From Lysinibacillus boronitolerans JCM 21713 = 10a = NBRC 103108 (GTDB taxonomy: Bacteria; Bacillota; Bacilli; Bacillales_A; Planococcaceae): DNA of 64,000 bases. The stretch lies in contig NZ_JPVR01000079.1 of the NCBI RefSeq assembly GCF_000772935.1, positions 124,001-188,000 of the forward strand, given 5' to 3'. The position numbers were made by a program, and so were the translations under genes. Under the pieces are notes generated by a model, which searched no databases, was not told the DNA's origin, and saw only the letters and a list, made by a program, of their open reading frames with translations. Every line of letters begins with the position of its first letter. Position 1 is the first letter of the stretch. Shown piece after piece: positions 16,792 to 24,514 of this stretch.

Positions 16792-16812
16792 AAATCGTAA
16801 TCATTACCATTT
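16792..16812 (-). promoter_or_regulatory. Zur box of the CobW GTPase gene
   Basis: AAATCGTAATCATTACCATT plus one T. It matches the 21-bp B. subtilis Zur operator (AAATCGTAATNATTACGATTT) at all but one position. It lies 15 bases before the start codon. Confidence 0.88.
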
Positions 16813-16878
16813 ACAATTTGTAATTAAATCATATTACTTTGGAAAATGCAAAGCTTTTTATTACTAGTGAAATTAAAC

Positions 16879-16907
16879 TTGACAATATCCAGCGAGAAAT
16901 ATATTGT
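16879..16907 (+). promoter_or_regulatory. Promoter of the L33 gene
   Basis: TTGACA, 17-bp spacer, TATTGT; the Zur box starts three bases after the -10. Confidence 0.7.
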
Positions 16908-16909
16908 TT

Positions 16910-16930
16910 AAATCGTAATAATTACTATTT
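16910..16930 (+). promoter_or_regulatory. Zur box of the L33 gene
   Basis: A second 21-bp palindrome beginning AAATCGTAATAATTACTA, one mismatch from the Zur consensus, between the -10 and the ribosome binding site of rpmG. Confidence 0.9.
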
Positions 16931-16946
16931 AAAAGGAGGCCCTTCA

Positions 16947-17096
16947 ATGCGTGTACAAGTAACACTAGCCTGTACTGAAACAGGTGATAAAAACTATATT
17001 ACTACTAAAAATAAACGTAATAATCCCGAAAGATTGGAGCTTAAAAAGTACTCTCCTCGCCTGAAACGTGTAACCCTGCATAGAGAAACAAAGTAA
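16947..17096 (+). CDS. rpmG: Ribosomal protein L33, zinc-independent form
   Basis: 49 residues starting [17 protein letters not shown] and ending [10 protein letters not shown], the full length of L33. It lacks the two CxxC pairs of zinc-binding L33; only one Cys remains, so it is the C-minus form. Such copies replace the zinc-containing form when zinc is scarce. A Zur box overlaps its promoter region, as expected. The ATG has AAGGAGG eight bases upstream. Non-coding sequence follows. Confidence 0.95.
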   Translation: MRVQVTLACTETGDKNYITTKNKRNNPERLELKKYSPRLKRVTLHRETK

Positions 17097-17236
17097 TATT
17101 GGAATGGGGATCAAGATGATATCTTCTGGAGCGGATCTAACCTGTTTTGGAGCGGTGCCTTCTACTATGTGAGTGGCAGGAGCGTCTTCCTCTATGAGCG
17201 GTTGGACCCTTCTTAGAAGATTCCTATTCGAAGCAA

Positions 17237-17279
17237 TAAAAAATGACTGTTTCAAAGGCATACTTTTGAAACAGTCATG
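17237..17279 (-). terminator. Terminator of the coiled-coil gene operon
   Basis: Stem ATGACTGTTTCAAA / TTTGAAACAGTCAT with TTTTTTATTG on the minus strand. Confidence 0.88.
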
Positions 17280-17294
17280 ATGAAATTTCCCCAG

Positions 17295-18029
17295 CTAAAG
17301 CTGCTCACTATTGATTTCTAACGCTAGTTCATTCAATTTCTGATCTAATTCATCGAGCATACGTAATCTAAAATCTATTTGTTCATCAATATTAATCCCT
17401 TGTTTCATTGATATGCCATTATCCTTAGATTGTTTTTTTACTGCATCTAATTCATTGGATAGTCTCTCAATTTCTAGATTTTTCGTCTCTAACTCCCTTA
17501 ATAAATGTCGATGAAGGCTGTCCGACTCTACTTTCTCTCTATGGTATTTTTCTAGTTTCTCTATAATATTCTCCATTTGTTTACCTGCTATGATTGTATA
17601 GTCACTTAATTTTTTATCTATGCTTTCAATTATAGATCTTTCATTTGTATTGATCGTAGCTTCCTTTGATGCTTGAATATTGTCCATCAATGACTTATTT
17701 TCAGCTCGTAATTCTGCCAATTCCTTTAATAAAGCCTCAATGGATGCAATTTGTTTTTTTCTTTGCGCTTCTCTTTTCTGAATTTGTTCATCGTAAGCTT
17801 GTAATTCCTTATCAAAGTCTCTTTTCAACTTTAGTAGCTCCATCGAAAGATCTTTTTTATGCCTTGTTAATTGAACATTTTCTCTTTCAAGTCGAAGAAC
17901 CAAAGCGTAATAATCACTATCTCTAAGTCTTTTCACCTCATTTTTGTACTTAGCTAACTCGGCCCTTAAAAAAATAATCATTTGTTGGAGCTGTATTGGA
18001 TCATTGTTTTTCACAATCTCATTGTCCAT
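17295..18029 (-). CDS. Coiled-coil protein of the spore-surface-type cluster
   Basis: 244 residues, almost wholly predicted coiled coil (heptads of L/I/E/K from about 15 to 245) with no cysteine, membrane segment or signal peptide. No family recognised. Three start codons abut (GTG ATG ATG); the last, at 18029, has the best spacing from AGGGGG. It follows the 93-residue gene after 11 bases and ends at a terminator, so it closes a minus-strand set of three to four genes. A structural or scaffolding role is an inference from composition only. Confidence 0.7.
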   Translation of the reverse strand: MDNEIVKNNDPIQLQQMIIFLRAELAKYKNEVKRLRDSDYYALVLRLERENVQLTRHKKDLSMELLKLKRDFDKELQAYDEQIQKREAQRKKQIASIEALLKELAELRAENKSLMDNIQASKEATINTNERSIIESIDKKLSDYTIIAGKQMENIIEKLEKYHREKVESDSLHRHLLRELETKNLEIERLSNELDAVKKQSKDNGISMKQGINIDEQIDFRLRMLDELDQKLNELALEINSEQL

Positions 18030-18040
18030 CATCACACCCC

Positions 18041-18322
18041 CTAGCCTGAATATCTTTTTAGTAAATCGACCACCTCTTCAAACTGCTCTCTACTTTCCTC
18101 TAGTAATTCATCCAGCTGCTTCATCCACTTTCCTTCTAATTGTGGATTCTCTAGTTGTTCAACATGACTCTTTTCACCTGTAACAAGATAGGCAATTAAT
18201 AGCTGTAATGTGCTTTTTTCAAGAAATGCAAAGCTATTATCTTGTTCATTACGACGACTTAGCTGTTCCTTCACTAATTGCTGAATTACACTACCAAACT
18301 CTTGTTTTTCGTTGTCACCCAT
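18041..18322 (-). CDS. Small helical hypothetical protein
   Basis: 93 residues, acidic and helical (ESREQFEEVVDLLKRY at the C-terminus), with no recognised domain. The start ATG at 18322 follows AGGAGGAAGACA and overlaps the stop of the gene before it by eight bases, so the two are translationally coupled. It may partner the coiled-coil protein downstream. Confidence 0.7.
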   Translation of the reverse strand: MGDNEKQEFGSVIQQLVKEQLSRRNEQDNSFAFLEKSTLQLLIAYLVTGEKSHVEQLENPQLEGKWMKQLDELLEESREQFEEVVDLLKRYSG

Positions 18323-18887
18323 TGTCTTCCTCCTGTGTTTGGCCCATTCCATTTAGATTTATAGGATTTAAAACTACAACACCTTCTGTGAGCTGATCGC
18401 AATATGTAAAACCCATAATCGTCCCTGAATATGATAAATTATGGGACCATTTTATTTGAAAATTGGTAAATGAAATGGTTTCATTCGGTTCGATTATTGA
18501 TTTACCAACCGGTCTCAGCCAATATTCTTCTTTGCTTGATTTGTCATTAAAGCGCTCCCACTGACTCTGCCCCTGTGTCTTAAAATTGGGCGTGAAATTT
18601 TCATGAACATATCTCCCCGAAAAGTAAAACGGTGACTCCTTGGGTATTGTTATACACAGAGATGGGTTCGTGATGGCTGCACTTCCAATATTACGAATAT
18701 GATAAGAGCCTAAACATAAACTCTCTTGCTCAGGATCATAGGAAATATTTAATGAAGTTGTAAAATAACTGATGAGGTTAATCCTATTCGGAATTGCTAA
18801 TCCCTCAACCAACCTTTTAATATCATGAACATAGGCATTTGTTTGTTCTTTTAGTGCCTGTATTTTGTCTTCAATACGATCTGTCAC
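18315..18887 (-). CDS. Hypothetical protein of the spore-surface-type cluster
   Basis: 190 residues: a helical N-terminus of about 40 residues, then a beta-rich domain (RNIGSAAITNPSLCITIP, IIEPNETISFTNFQIKW). The latter looks like an immunoglobulin-like fold, but no family is recognised. The start is GTG 18887, six bases after AAGGAGG. An in-frame ATG eight codons earlier has no site and lies in a terminator. A leaky terminator separates it from the upstream cysteine-rich gene. Confidence 0.7.
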   Translation of the reverse strand: MTDRIEDKIQALKEQTNAYVHDIKRLVEGLAIPNRINLISYFTTSLNISYDPEQESLCLGSYHIRNIGSAAITNPSLCITIPKESPFYFSGRYVHENFTPNFKTQGQSQWERFNDKSSKEEYWLRPVGKSIIEPNETISFTNFQIKWSHNLSYSGTIMGFTYCDQLTEGVVVLNPINLNGMGQTQEEDNG

Positions 18888-18912
18888 TTTAAACCTCCTT
18901 ATTATTTCCATT

Positions 18913-18938
18913 AAAAAAAGAGAGGATTACCCTCTCTT
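18913..18938 (-). terminator. Short terminator inside the cluster
   Basis: Minus strand AAGAGAGG / CCTCTCTT with a 5-base loop, followed by seven T residues. It ends the transcript of the 18973 gene, and readthrough could feed the next genes. Confidence 0.8.
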
Positions 18939-18972
18939 CCATAGTATGACTTTCTTCTTTTTGTTATCACAA

Positions 18973-19623
18973 TTAACCAACAGTTGGGAAAATAACTGGG
19001 CATTGTTGTGGACGAACCGCAGTTGGACATGAGAATGGTAAGTCTGCTCTTGGTTCGCAGAAAGTTGCTAAAAATTCCACTGTAACTGGGAATGTAGATT
19101 GAATACTTTGACAAACAGCAACAGTAATTGTTAACGCAGAGAACGTGATTGTACCTGCTGCAGCACCTGTTCCAACACTAAGTGTTCCTGTTGTACAAAC
19201 GAAGCAATCTAAATCTGTGTATAAAATTTCAACGTCTGTTCCCTTAGGTGCACATAATGTCACTTGCTCACAGCGAGAAACTGGAATATTATTGCTTGTG
19301 AAAACAGTACCATTAGGTAAAGTAACGACAATTGTTAGAATGAAGTTCTTTTGAACATTTAGATGTTGCAGACAAACAGTTGATCCATCAATAGAGAATT
19401 GGCGATTCTCACGGTTCAGAATCACAATTGGATTTGTAGTTGCTGGAATTACTCGACAAGTAACAATAGCACCTGTTAAGTCAGTAGTTGCTGTAACACC
19501 TGGGAATGTAATTGGTCCAGTAGGTGAAATATCAAACGACATTTCTTTTACAATCCAGTCGTATACCTTATCAACATTTATACAGATTAGTTCCTGCGCC
19601 TGGGATGGCATATGCTCTTGCAT
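18973..19623 (-). CDS. Cysteine-containing probable spore-surface protein
   Basis: 216 residues, beta-rich, with about 12 cysteines and long T/V/I runs (PVTVEFLATFC, ITFSALTITVAVC). The N-terminus has ICINVDKVYDWIVKE; I associate a VYDW motif after such a Cys with spore-surface proteins of Bacillales and Clostridia, but from memory only. No signal peptide, consistent with assembly from the mother cell. ATG 19623 follows GGAGGTG by ten bases. Upstream, CATATGCTA resembles a sigma-K -10, but the -35 spacing is poor. Function unproven; self-assembly through disulphides is possible. Confidence 0.65.
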   Translation of the reverse strand: MQEHMPSQAQELICINVDKVYDWIVKEMSFDISPTGPITFPGVTATTDLTGAIVTCRVIPATTNPIVILNRENRQFSIDGSTVCLQHLNVQKNFILTIVVTLPNGTVFTSNNIPVSRCEQVTLCAPKGTDVEILYTDLDCFVCTTGTLSVGTGAAAGTITFSALTITVAVCQSIQSTFPVTVEFLATFCEPRADLPFSCPTAVRPQQCPVIFPTVG

Positions 19624-19858
19624 CCTTTTGACACCTCCATAAAATTTTTATCTTTCGTTTGTAGCATATGTTTTTCAGCTATAAGTGCATGGGCTAACAA
19701 ATAGTTACATTGGATATTTATTAAAATCAATCAAGATTTGTTTTCATACACTTCTCTCATTAACGATACGAATCAAAATGTTGAAAGAACCGTTATATTT
19801 GTAACAGAAAGTCAATATTTTTAATAAACTAATAATGGACTGAAAGGGGTGAACTACA

Positions 19859-21049
19859 ATGGAAGAGTCAAAATTGTATACCACTCAAGAAATTGAAAAT
19901 TTAAAGCAAAAAATTGAATCTTATAGAGAATCGTTAACCTCGTTAAAAACGGGGAATTCAATTGAAGATTTCCTTTATATGAAGCAGGAGTTTGATGGAC
20001 TAAAAACACAGATGGCCCATTTAGAAGGGATCACAGAGACATTGGATACTAAACAAAATTCATATATAAAAGGTTACGACGATCAAATTAGGGTTCTTTC
20101 AACACAGCTTGAGTCTTTGAATCAAACCATTGAAGGAATGAACCAAGAGATTTTATCAATTTTAAACAAACTATTGCCAGTTAAAGGAAATGATACAAAA
20201 ACCGTACCTCCCTCCATTGACATGCCTGCTCAAACTTATCCTAATCTTTTACCTAGACAACCTAGAATGACCCAAACCGCAGATCAAACTACAATTACAT
20301 CAGCACAACCTTCTTATAGACTATTACAAAGTGTGGCAGGAAAAGCCAAAAACCACCAACCTAATGTAAACATCGGGGGTCCCTCTCCTCAGAATGGTCT
20401 ACCGGAAACTAAACCTGAAGAACGGCATTTTAATCAGCAATATTTCCAATCAATCAATACACACCCCAGCCAAATATACAATGGTTTATACAGAAACACG
20501 ACAGTTGAATCCACCTTCCATTTTAAAAATGCCATGGATGCAAAGGAAGTTCCAGTAAGTGTTTATGATCCATCTGCCGTACAGCCAGCTTCAAGCGAGG
20601 AAAACATCGAGAATGATACTTTACAATCTTCTATTGTTAATGAATCAGATAGCACTAAAACTGAAACATTCAATAATCCTGCGGAGGTTGTAAAAACTGA
20701 GAATGAGCATAACAATCTGGAGAAGCCCATTGTAATTAATGACTCGATAGAACAAGTTATCTTAGAGCAACCTAGCGAGCCTGTTAGTCAAGACATTGAA
20801 GCAATAGCTAGTGAGCCTCTCAACCAAATCATTGCAGAGACAGTAGCAGAACCTGCAGATATAGATCATTCTCCTTCATTGGAAACAGAAGAAGAATATG
20901 TTGAAGTGTATCATGCTGATGCAACCTATGAGGTTCATCCGTCCTTTGATGAAGAGATCATGCAGCTTGAACCTGTAAACAAGCCGATTGAGGAAGAACC
21001 TAAAAAAGGAAAAAACTCATTTTTCGATTTCTTTAAAAGATGGAGTTAA
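19859..21049 (+). CDS. Large hypothetical with coiled-coil head and disordered body
   Basis: 396 residues. Residues 1-105 form a coiled coil (ENLKQKIESYRESLTSLK...). About 110-370 is proline-, serine- and glutamate-rich and probably disordered. The last 20 residues are lysine-rich then aromatic (KKGKNSFFDFFKRWS), suggesting an amphipathic anchor. No enzyme motif, no cysteine-rich part, no signal peptide. AAAGGGG precedes the ATG. It is divergent from the cysteine-rich gene and next to the BclB-type gene. A spore morphogenesis role is suggested only by neighbours. Confidence 0.7.
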   Translation: MEESKLYTTQEIENLKQKIESYRESLTSLKTGNSIEDFLYMKQEFDGLKTQMAHLEGITETLDTKQNSYIKGYDDQIRVLSTQLESLNQTIEGMNQEILSILNKLLPVKGNDTKTVPPSIDMPAQTYPNLLPRQPRMTQTADQTTITSAQPSYRLLQSVAGKAKNHQPNVNIGGPSPQNGLPETKPEERHFNQQYFQSINTHPSQIYNGLYRNTTVESTFHFKNAMDAKEVPVSVYDPSAVQPASSEENIENDTLQSSIVNESDSTKTETFNNPAEVVKTENEHNNLEKPIVINDSIEQVILEQPSEPVSQDIEAIASEPLNQIIAETVAEPADIDHSPSLETEEEYVEVYHADATYEVHPSFDEEIMQLEPVNKPIEEEPKKGKNSFFDFFKRWS

Positions 21050-21060
21050 CATTTTCTTAA

Positions 21061-21100
21061 ACATCCACTATGTCAAAACATACATAGTGGATGTCTTTAT
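21061..21100. terminator. Terminator-like hairpin
   Basis: Perfect stem ACATCCACTATGT / ACATAGTGGATGT; the T run on the + side is weak (CTTTATG). Confidence 0.6.
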
Positions 21101-21212
21101 GTGTCAAATAAAAGCTGTCATTAAGAAATCATTGAATTTATAGGTGAAGTAGATAATTGCCCTTAACCCCTAATCTGAAATGAATAGAATAATGAAGAAA
21201 GGGGGTGTAAAA

Positions 21213-21839
21213 ATGTGTTTGAATAATTCAATGTGTGGTTGCTCTGGTAATGGCCATAATGGTAATGGACAGTGTACTGCACTTGGACCGTTTGTAGCAA
21301 TTGATGCAGCGTGTATTCCTCCAACAGTTAACACAGGTTCAATTATTGCATTTTCTTCAGGTTTAACTACTGTTGCATTAGCTACTGTTGGTGAAGGAGT
21401 TATTAGTGTGCCTTCGCTTATTGGATTCGGTACAGCGGTTCCAGGCGTTACTATTGTAGGCAATACTCTAGACTTATCAGGTATTGTAACAGAGGCATTT
21501 GTTGTGCCACGTGCTGGTAATATAACAGCAATTTCTGCATCTTTTTCTGCTTTTTTAGGTGCAGCAATTGTAGGTACAACAACATTAAGAGCGCAAATCT
21601 ATCGTGCACCAGCAGGAAGTAACGTATACACTGCTACAGGCGCAGTTGTAGATCTAGCTCCGCCACTTACTGGACCTTTAAGCGCTGGAGAAATTACATT
21701 TGGTTCAGCTAATGTTGCTCCAGTTCCAGTTGTTACAGGTGATAAATTAGTTATGGTATTCTCAATTGCAGCAACTACAGGAGTTACTGTAGCACAAATT
21801 ATTACAGGAACAGCAAGTGCAGGTATTACAATCTCATAA
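21213..21839 (+). CDS. Exosporium glycoprotein BclB C-terminal-type protein
   Basis: 208 residues. After a short Cys/Gly/Asn-rich head (MCLNNSMCGCSGNGHNGNG), the rest matches the BclB-related C-terminal domain: SGLTTVALATVGEG, GFGTAVPGVTIVGN, ITAISASFSAF, GDKLVMVFSIAATTG. That domain caps collagen-like spore filaments in the B. cereus group, but no Gly-X-Y repeats occur here, so the cap is joined to a small cysteine-rich head. ATG 21213 follows AAAGGGGGTG; an earlier in-frame ATG has no site. Location on the spore surface is inferred from the domain. Confidence 0.82.
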   Translation: MCLNNSMCGCSGNGHNGNGQCTALGPFVAIDAACIPPTVNTGSIIAFSSGLTTVALATVGEGVISVPSLIGFGTAVPGVTIVGNTLDLSGIVTEAFVVPRAGNITAISASFSAFLGAAIVGTTTLRAQIYRAPAGSNVYTATGAVVDLAPPLTGPLSAGEITFGSANVAPVPVVTGDKLVMVFSIAATTGVTVAQIITGTASAGITIS

Positions 21840-21892
21840 AAAGTTTCCAGTTTAAATTAATTACTATCAAATAATAGTTATTTAGCACTAGG

Positions 21893-21932
21893 GTTGACCT
21901 CTTGTATTTATAAATAATTAGAGGTCAACTTG
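21893..21932 (+). terminator. Terminator after the BclB-type gene
   Basis: Stem GTTGACCTCT / AGAGGTCAAC with a 17-base loop and a T-rich tail. Confidence 0.65.
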
Positions 21933-21960
21933 CTATTTCTTCTTGTCTTTAGACACTTTT

Positions 21961-22476
21961 TTATACTTTCATCAAAGCATTCTGAATATGTGCCAAATGA
22001 TGCTTACCATGCCAAGCATATAAACCGATTGCTTGCTCCAGTGTTGTCAGTCCTGAATCAGGATGATTAAATACTCGTTGTAATTGTTCATCTGTTAAGC
22101 TTGTCAATAAATAAACCCATCGTTCATGTAAACTTTCTATTAAATCAAAAGAAGTTGTTACTGGCATTTCAGAATCAGGTAACTGTGCCCATTCTGCCTC
22201 ATTGTATGGCTTAATGGTTGGTACATCCTCTGTTAACGCTAGCTTAAAACGAATATAGCTATTCATATGACTATCAGCAATATGATGGACTAGCTGTGTC
22301 ACAGTCCAGCCATTTTCACGGTAAGATTTTACTAAGTCTTGCTCGCTTGCACCACTTAATGCCTCTGCAAGTTGTTTTGGTAACAAACGAATTTCATTAA
22401 TCCACTCTAGTACTTGCTGTGAATTCATTTCTTTGGGAAATTGGAATTGTCCAATGGGATAACGTAAATCTTTCAT
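21961..22476 (-). CDS. bstA: Bacillithiol S-transferase BstA (YfiT-like)
   Basis: 171 residues of the DinB/YfiT four-helix fold. BstA conjugates bacillithiol to electrophiles using a bound divalent metal. The three-His site is represented by VHHIADSHMN near 66-75 and GKHHLAHI near 158-165. The opening LRYPIGQF and GWTVTQLVHH match YfiT. ATG 22476 has GGAGG eight bases upstream; a GTG/ATG five codons earlier sits on the site. It is single. With FosB it shows that the organism uses bacillithiol. Confidence 0.85.
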   Translation of the reverse strand: MKDLRYPIGQFQFPKEMNSQQVLEWINEIRLLPKQLAEALSGASEQDLVKSYRENGWTVTQLVHHIADSHMNSYIRFKLALTEDVPTIKPYNEAEWAQLPDSEMPVTTSFDLIESLHERWVYLLTSLTDEQLQRVFNHPDSGLTTLEQAIGLYAWHGKHHLAHIQNALMKV

Positions 22477-22696
22477 ATTGCTGACCTCCATTTTATTTTT
22501 TATCTTACCAATTTAATATTTTTCTTGCTACAACCATGCACTGTAATTATCTATGTTCAATAGCTTTTCGTATTTACATATACTTTCTGAATGGCGTCTT
22601 CAGCATCTTGTGCATTTCAGAAATATGAAAGCAATACACAATGCAAGCTTACATGGGCACACCATACACCTCCTTTCCCAATACATATACAAACAT

Positions 22697-22743
22697 CAAA
22701 AACCCTTATTTTATAAGTATAAATAATTACAAAATAAGGGTTT
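22697..22743 (-). terminator. Terminator of the DUF4871 lipoprotein gene
   Basis: Stem AAACCCTTATTTT / AAAATAAGGGTTT, with TTTTTG on the minus strand. Confidence 0.8.
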
Positions 22744-22747
22744 ACTA

Positions 22748-23227
22748 TTATTCCTGGATATCGTATATCAACGTATCAAAATATTTTCCATTTGTATACA
22801 GTAAAATAGCCCATTCACCAGACTGAGGAATTTTCACATGAGAAGGTGTATGTGCATCTGCTCCATTAACAGGTCCGCCAAGCCTTATGCTCCAGCCATC
22901 CACTAAAATCGGTTGTACGACTTTAGAGTCTCTATGGTATCCAATAATCGTTAACTCCGTATCCCGTACTTCATCTATTCCCCATAGATGCCACATCCAT
23001 TTTTGTGTGCTTAAACTTGGCATATTCGCACCTATGACACCTGATTTATCGGCATTACCAATAATACCTCTATCACCAAATTCCACTGCCTTTTTATCCC
23101 AATCAACGGATGCAAAATCATCTTCTTGCACAAATTCGGGTAGATCCTCAGGTATTGTAACCTTTGCTTCATCTGCACAGCCCACTAAGAATAATAGCAT
23201 TATACATAAAAATACAATTCGTTTCAT
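22748..23227 (-). CDS. DUF4871-type lipoprotein
   Basis: 159 residues with a lipoprotein signal (MKRIVFLCIMLLFLVGC; Cys17 is the modified residue). The mature part (FGDRGIIGNADKSG..., MWHLWG, RDTELTIIGYHRDS..., HTPSHVKIPQSGEWAI) corresponds to DUF4871 proteins of Bacillus. It would be anchored on the outer face of the membrane. Function unknown. GGGGGATG-type spacing supports the ATG; a terminator follows. Confidence 0.75.
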   Translation of the reverse strand: MKRIVFLCIMLLFLVGCADEAKVTIPEDLPEFVQEDDFASVDWDKKAVEFGDRGIIGNADKSGVIGANMPSLSTQKWMWHLWGIDEVRDTELTIIGYHRDSKVVQPILVDGWSIRLGGPVNGADAHTPSHVKIPQSGEWAILLYTNGKYFDTLIYDIQE

Positions 23228-23299
23228 AACATCCCCCTTTCCTATGAAACGTTTGTTTCAACGATATTGTTACAGATAATTCTGTAAATTACGAAACTA

Positions 23300-23947
23300 T
23301 TACTTCATCGTACTCTTTACAATATTCACTAATGGCTTTAATGGATGAAGAATTTTAATCCTGGTGTGATCTTCAAATTGTTGTGCTGCATCTACCATCG
23401 ATAGCTGGGCAACCGATATGGATTTTTGCTCAGCAGATAAAGTATGCAAAGTTCTTAAAATAACCTCGTCATAGGCTTCTTTTTTCCCCTGCATAATAAG
23501 ATCAAATGTATGTTCAATAACTTTCGCTACCACATCTACTGATATTCCTTGATGCTTAGCATATTGGTGAAGTCTTGCCATCGTTCCTTCTACAGTTGCT
23601 GGATTTGTGAAAAGTATCGTTTGAGGCTGATGCTTACTACATATACTTTCAAAATAGGGCTCATCAATCTTTATGATGGGGATCGGGAGATTGGACAAAG
23701 TTTCATCCTTTAATAAAGCTATATAATTTGTACACGTTATTAAGATTGCATCCACATCACAGCTAATTATCCATTCAATTTGCTCCTTAACTTTATGTGC
23801 TAAATCATTACTCCCTTTAGACACATGCTTTATAACGCCAGGGTCTACAAAATGGATTATCTCTATATCTTCATCGCTTTGAAAAGCTTGCTCTATGTAT
23901 TCTATATTGGAATAATGAGCATGCAAGCAGCCGAGCTTTTTTCTCAA
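23300..23947 (-). CDS. Asp/Glu racemase-superfamily protein, second cysteine absent
   Basis: 215 residues. The fold signature includes LITCTNY (Cys72), the first catalytic cysteine of Asp/Glu racemase and hydantoin-racemase relatives. Where the second cysteine is expected late in the protein, the sequence reads VAQLSMVDAAQ with Ser. A two-base racemase would then be impaired, so it may instead be a decarboxylase- or isomerase-like relative that uses one Cys. The start is TTG at 23947 with GGAGGAG upstream. It follows the GNAT gene after 11 bases and is probably co-transcribed with it. Confidence 0.65.
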   Translation of the reverse strand: MRKKLGCLHAHYSNIEYIEQAFQSDEDIEIIHFVDPGVIKHVSKGSNDLAHKVKEQIEWIISCDVDAILITCTNYIALLKDETLSNLPIPIIKIDEPYFESICSKHQPQTILFTNPATVEGTMARLHQYAKHQGISVDVVAKVIEHTFDLIMQGKKEAYDEVILRTLHTLSAEQKSISVAQLSMVDAAQQFEDHTRIKILHPLKPLVNIVKSTMK

Positions 23948-23958
23948 TTAAACTCCTC

Positions 23959-24432
23959 CTAATTGGAAAGTCTCTTTTCCATTGTTACTATTGCTAGAGA
24001 GTTACCATTACGATTTTTCACCATTTCCTCTGTCGTTACAACATAACCTAATGAGCGATATAACTCAATATTACGCGGAACACTCATACGTACTTTGCAC
24101 CGACTAATTGTTACCCCTTTCGATAGTGCATATTGTTCGAGCTGACAGATCAGTACTTTTGCTAAACCTTGACCTTGTCTTTCTGGGATCACTGAAAGTC
24201 TATAAAAATAAATCCCCTTTGAACTGAGCGTAAACCTTGCAATGGCAACTGGTTGTTTATTGATATACCCAATAAATGCTTGTTCATTTTGCTGCATTGC
24301 CTGTTCTATTGAATCCACCGTTTCACTTAGTGCACTGGATGGTGGAGTAGCTTTTTCATATTCTTGAAACGCCTGTAGCATCACCTGATGTATAACTGGG
24401 GCATCCTTGCTCTCTGCTAAAACAATTTCCAA
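23959..24432 (-). CDS. GNAT N-acetyltransferase
   Basis: 157 residues, a single GNAT domain with the acetyl-CoA loop PERQGQGLAKVLICQL at about 89-104 and the later ELYRSLGYV. Start TTG 24432, nine bases after GGAGG. Substrate not predictable. First gene of a two-gene unit with the racemase-like gene. Confidence 0.82.
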   Translation of the reverse strand: MEIVLAESKDAPVIHQVMLQAFQEYEKATPPSSALSETVDSIEQAMQQNEQAFIGYINKQPVAIARFTLSSKGIYFYRLSVIPERQGQGLAKVLICQLEQYALSKGVTISRCKVRMSVPRNIELYRSLGYVVTTEEMVKNRNGNSLAIVTMEKRLSN

Positions 24433-24480
24433 CCTTAAGCACCTCCTATCGTTTTTTGTTCATAATAGTGCAAATTAAAA

Positions 24481-24512
24481 CAAAAAGAAACCGTATTATT
24501 TCGAATACGGCC
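24481..24512 (-). terminator. Terminator of the BCCT transporter gene
   Basis: Stem CCGTATT / AATACGG with 6-base loop and TTTCTTTTTG on the minus strand. Confidence 0.8.
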
Positions 24513-24514
24513 TA

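Noticed and set aside
16965..17261. 98-codon minus-strand frame over rpmG
   Set aside because: Antisense to L33 and overlaps a terminator; no start signal.
19624..19700. Sigma-K promoter before the cysteine-rich gene
   Set aside because: CATATGCTA fits a -10, but the only AC-type -35 is several bases too close; left as a remark in the gene entry.
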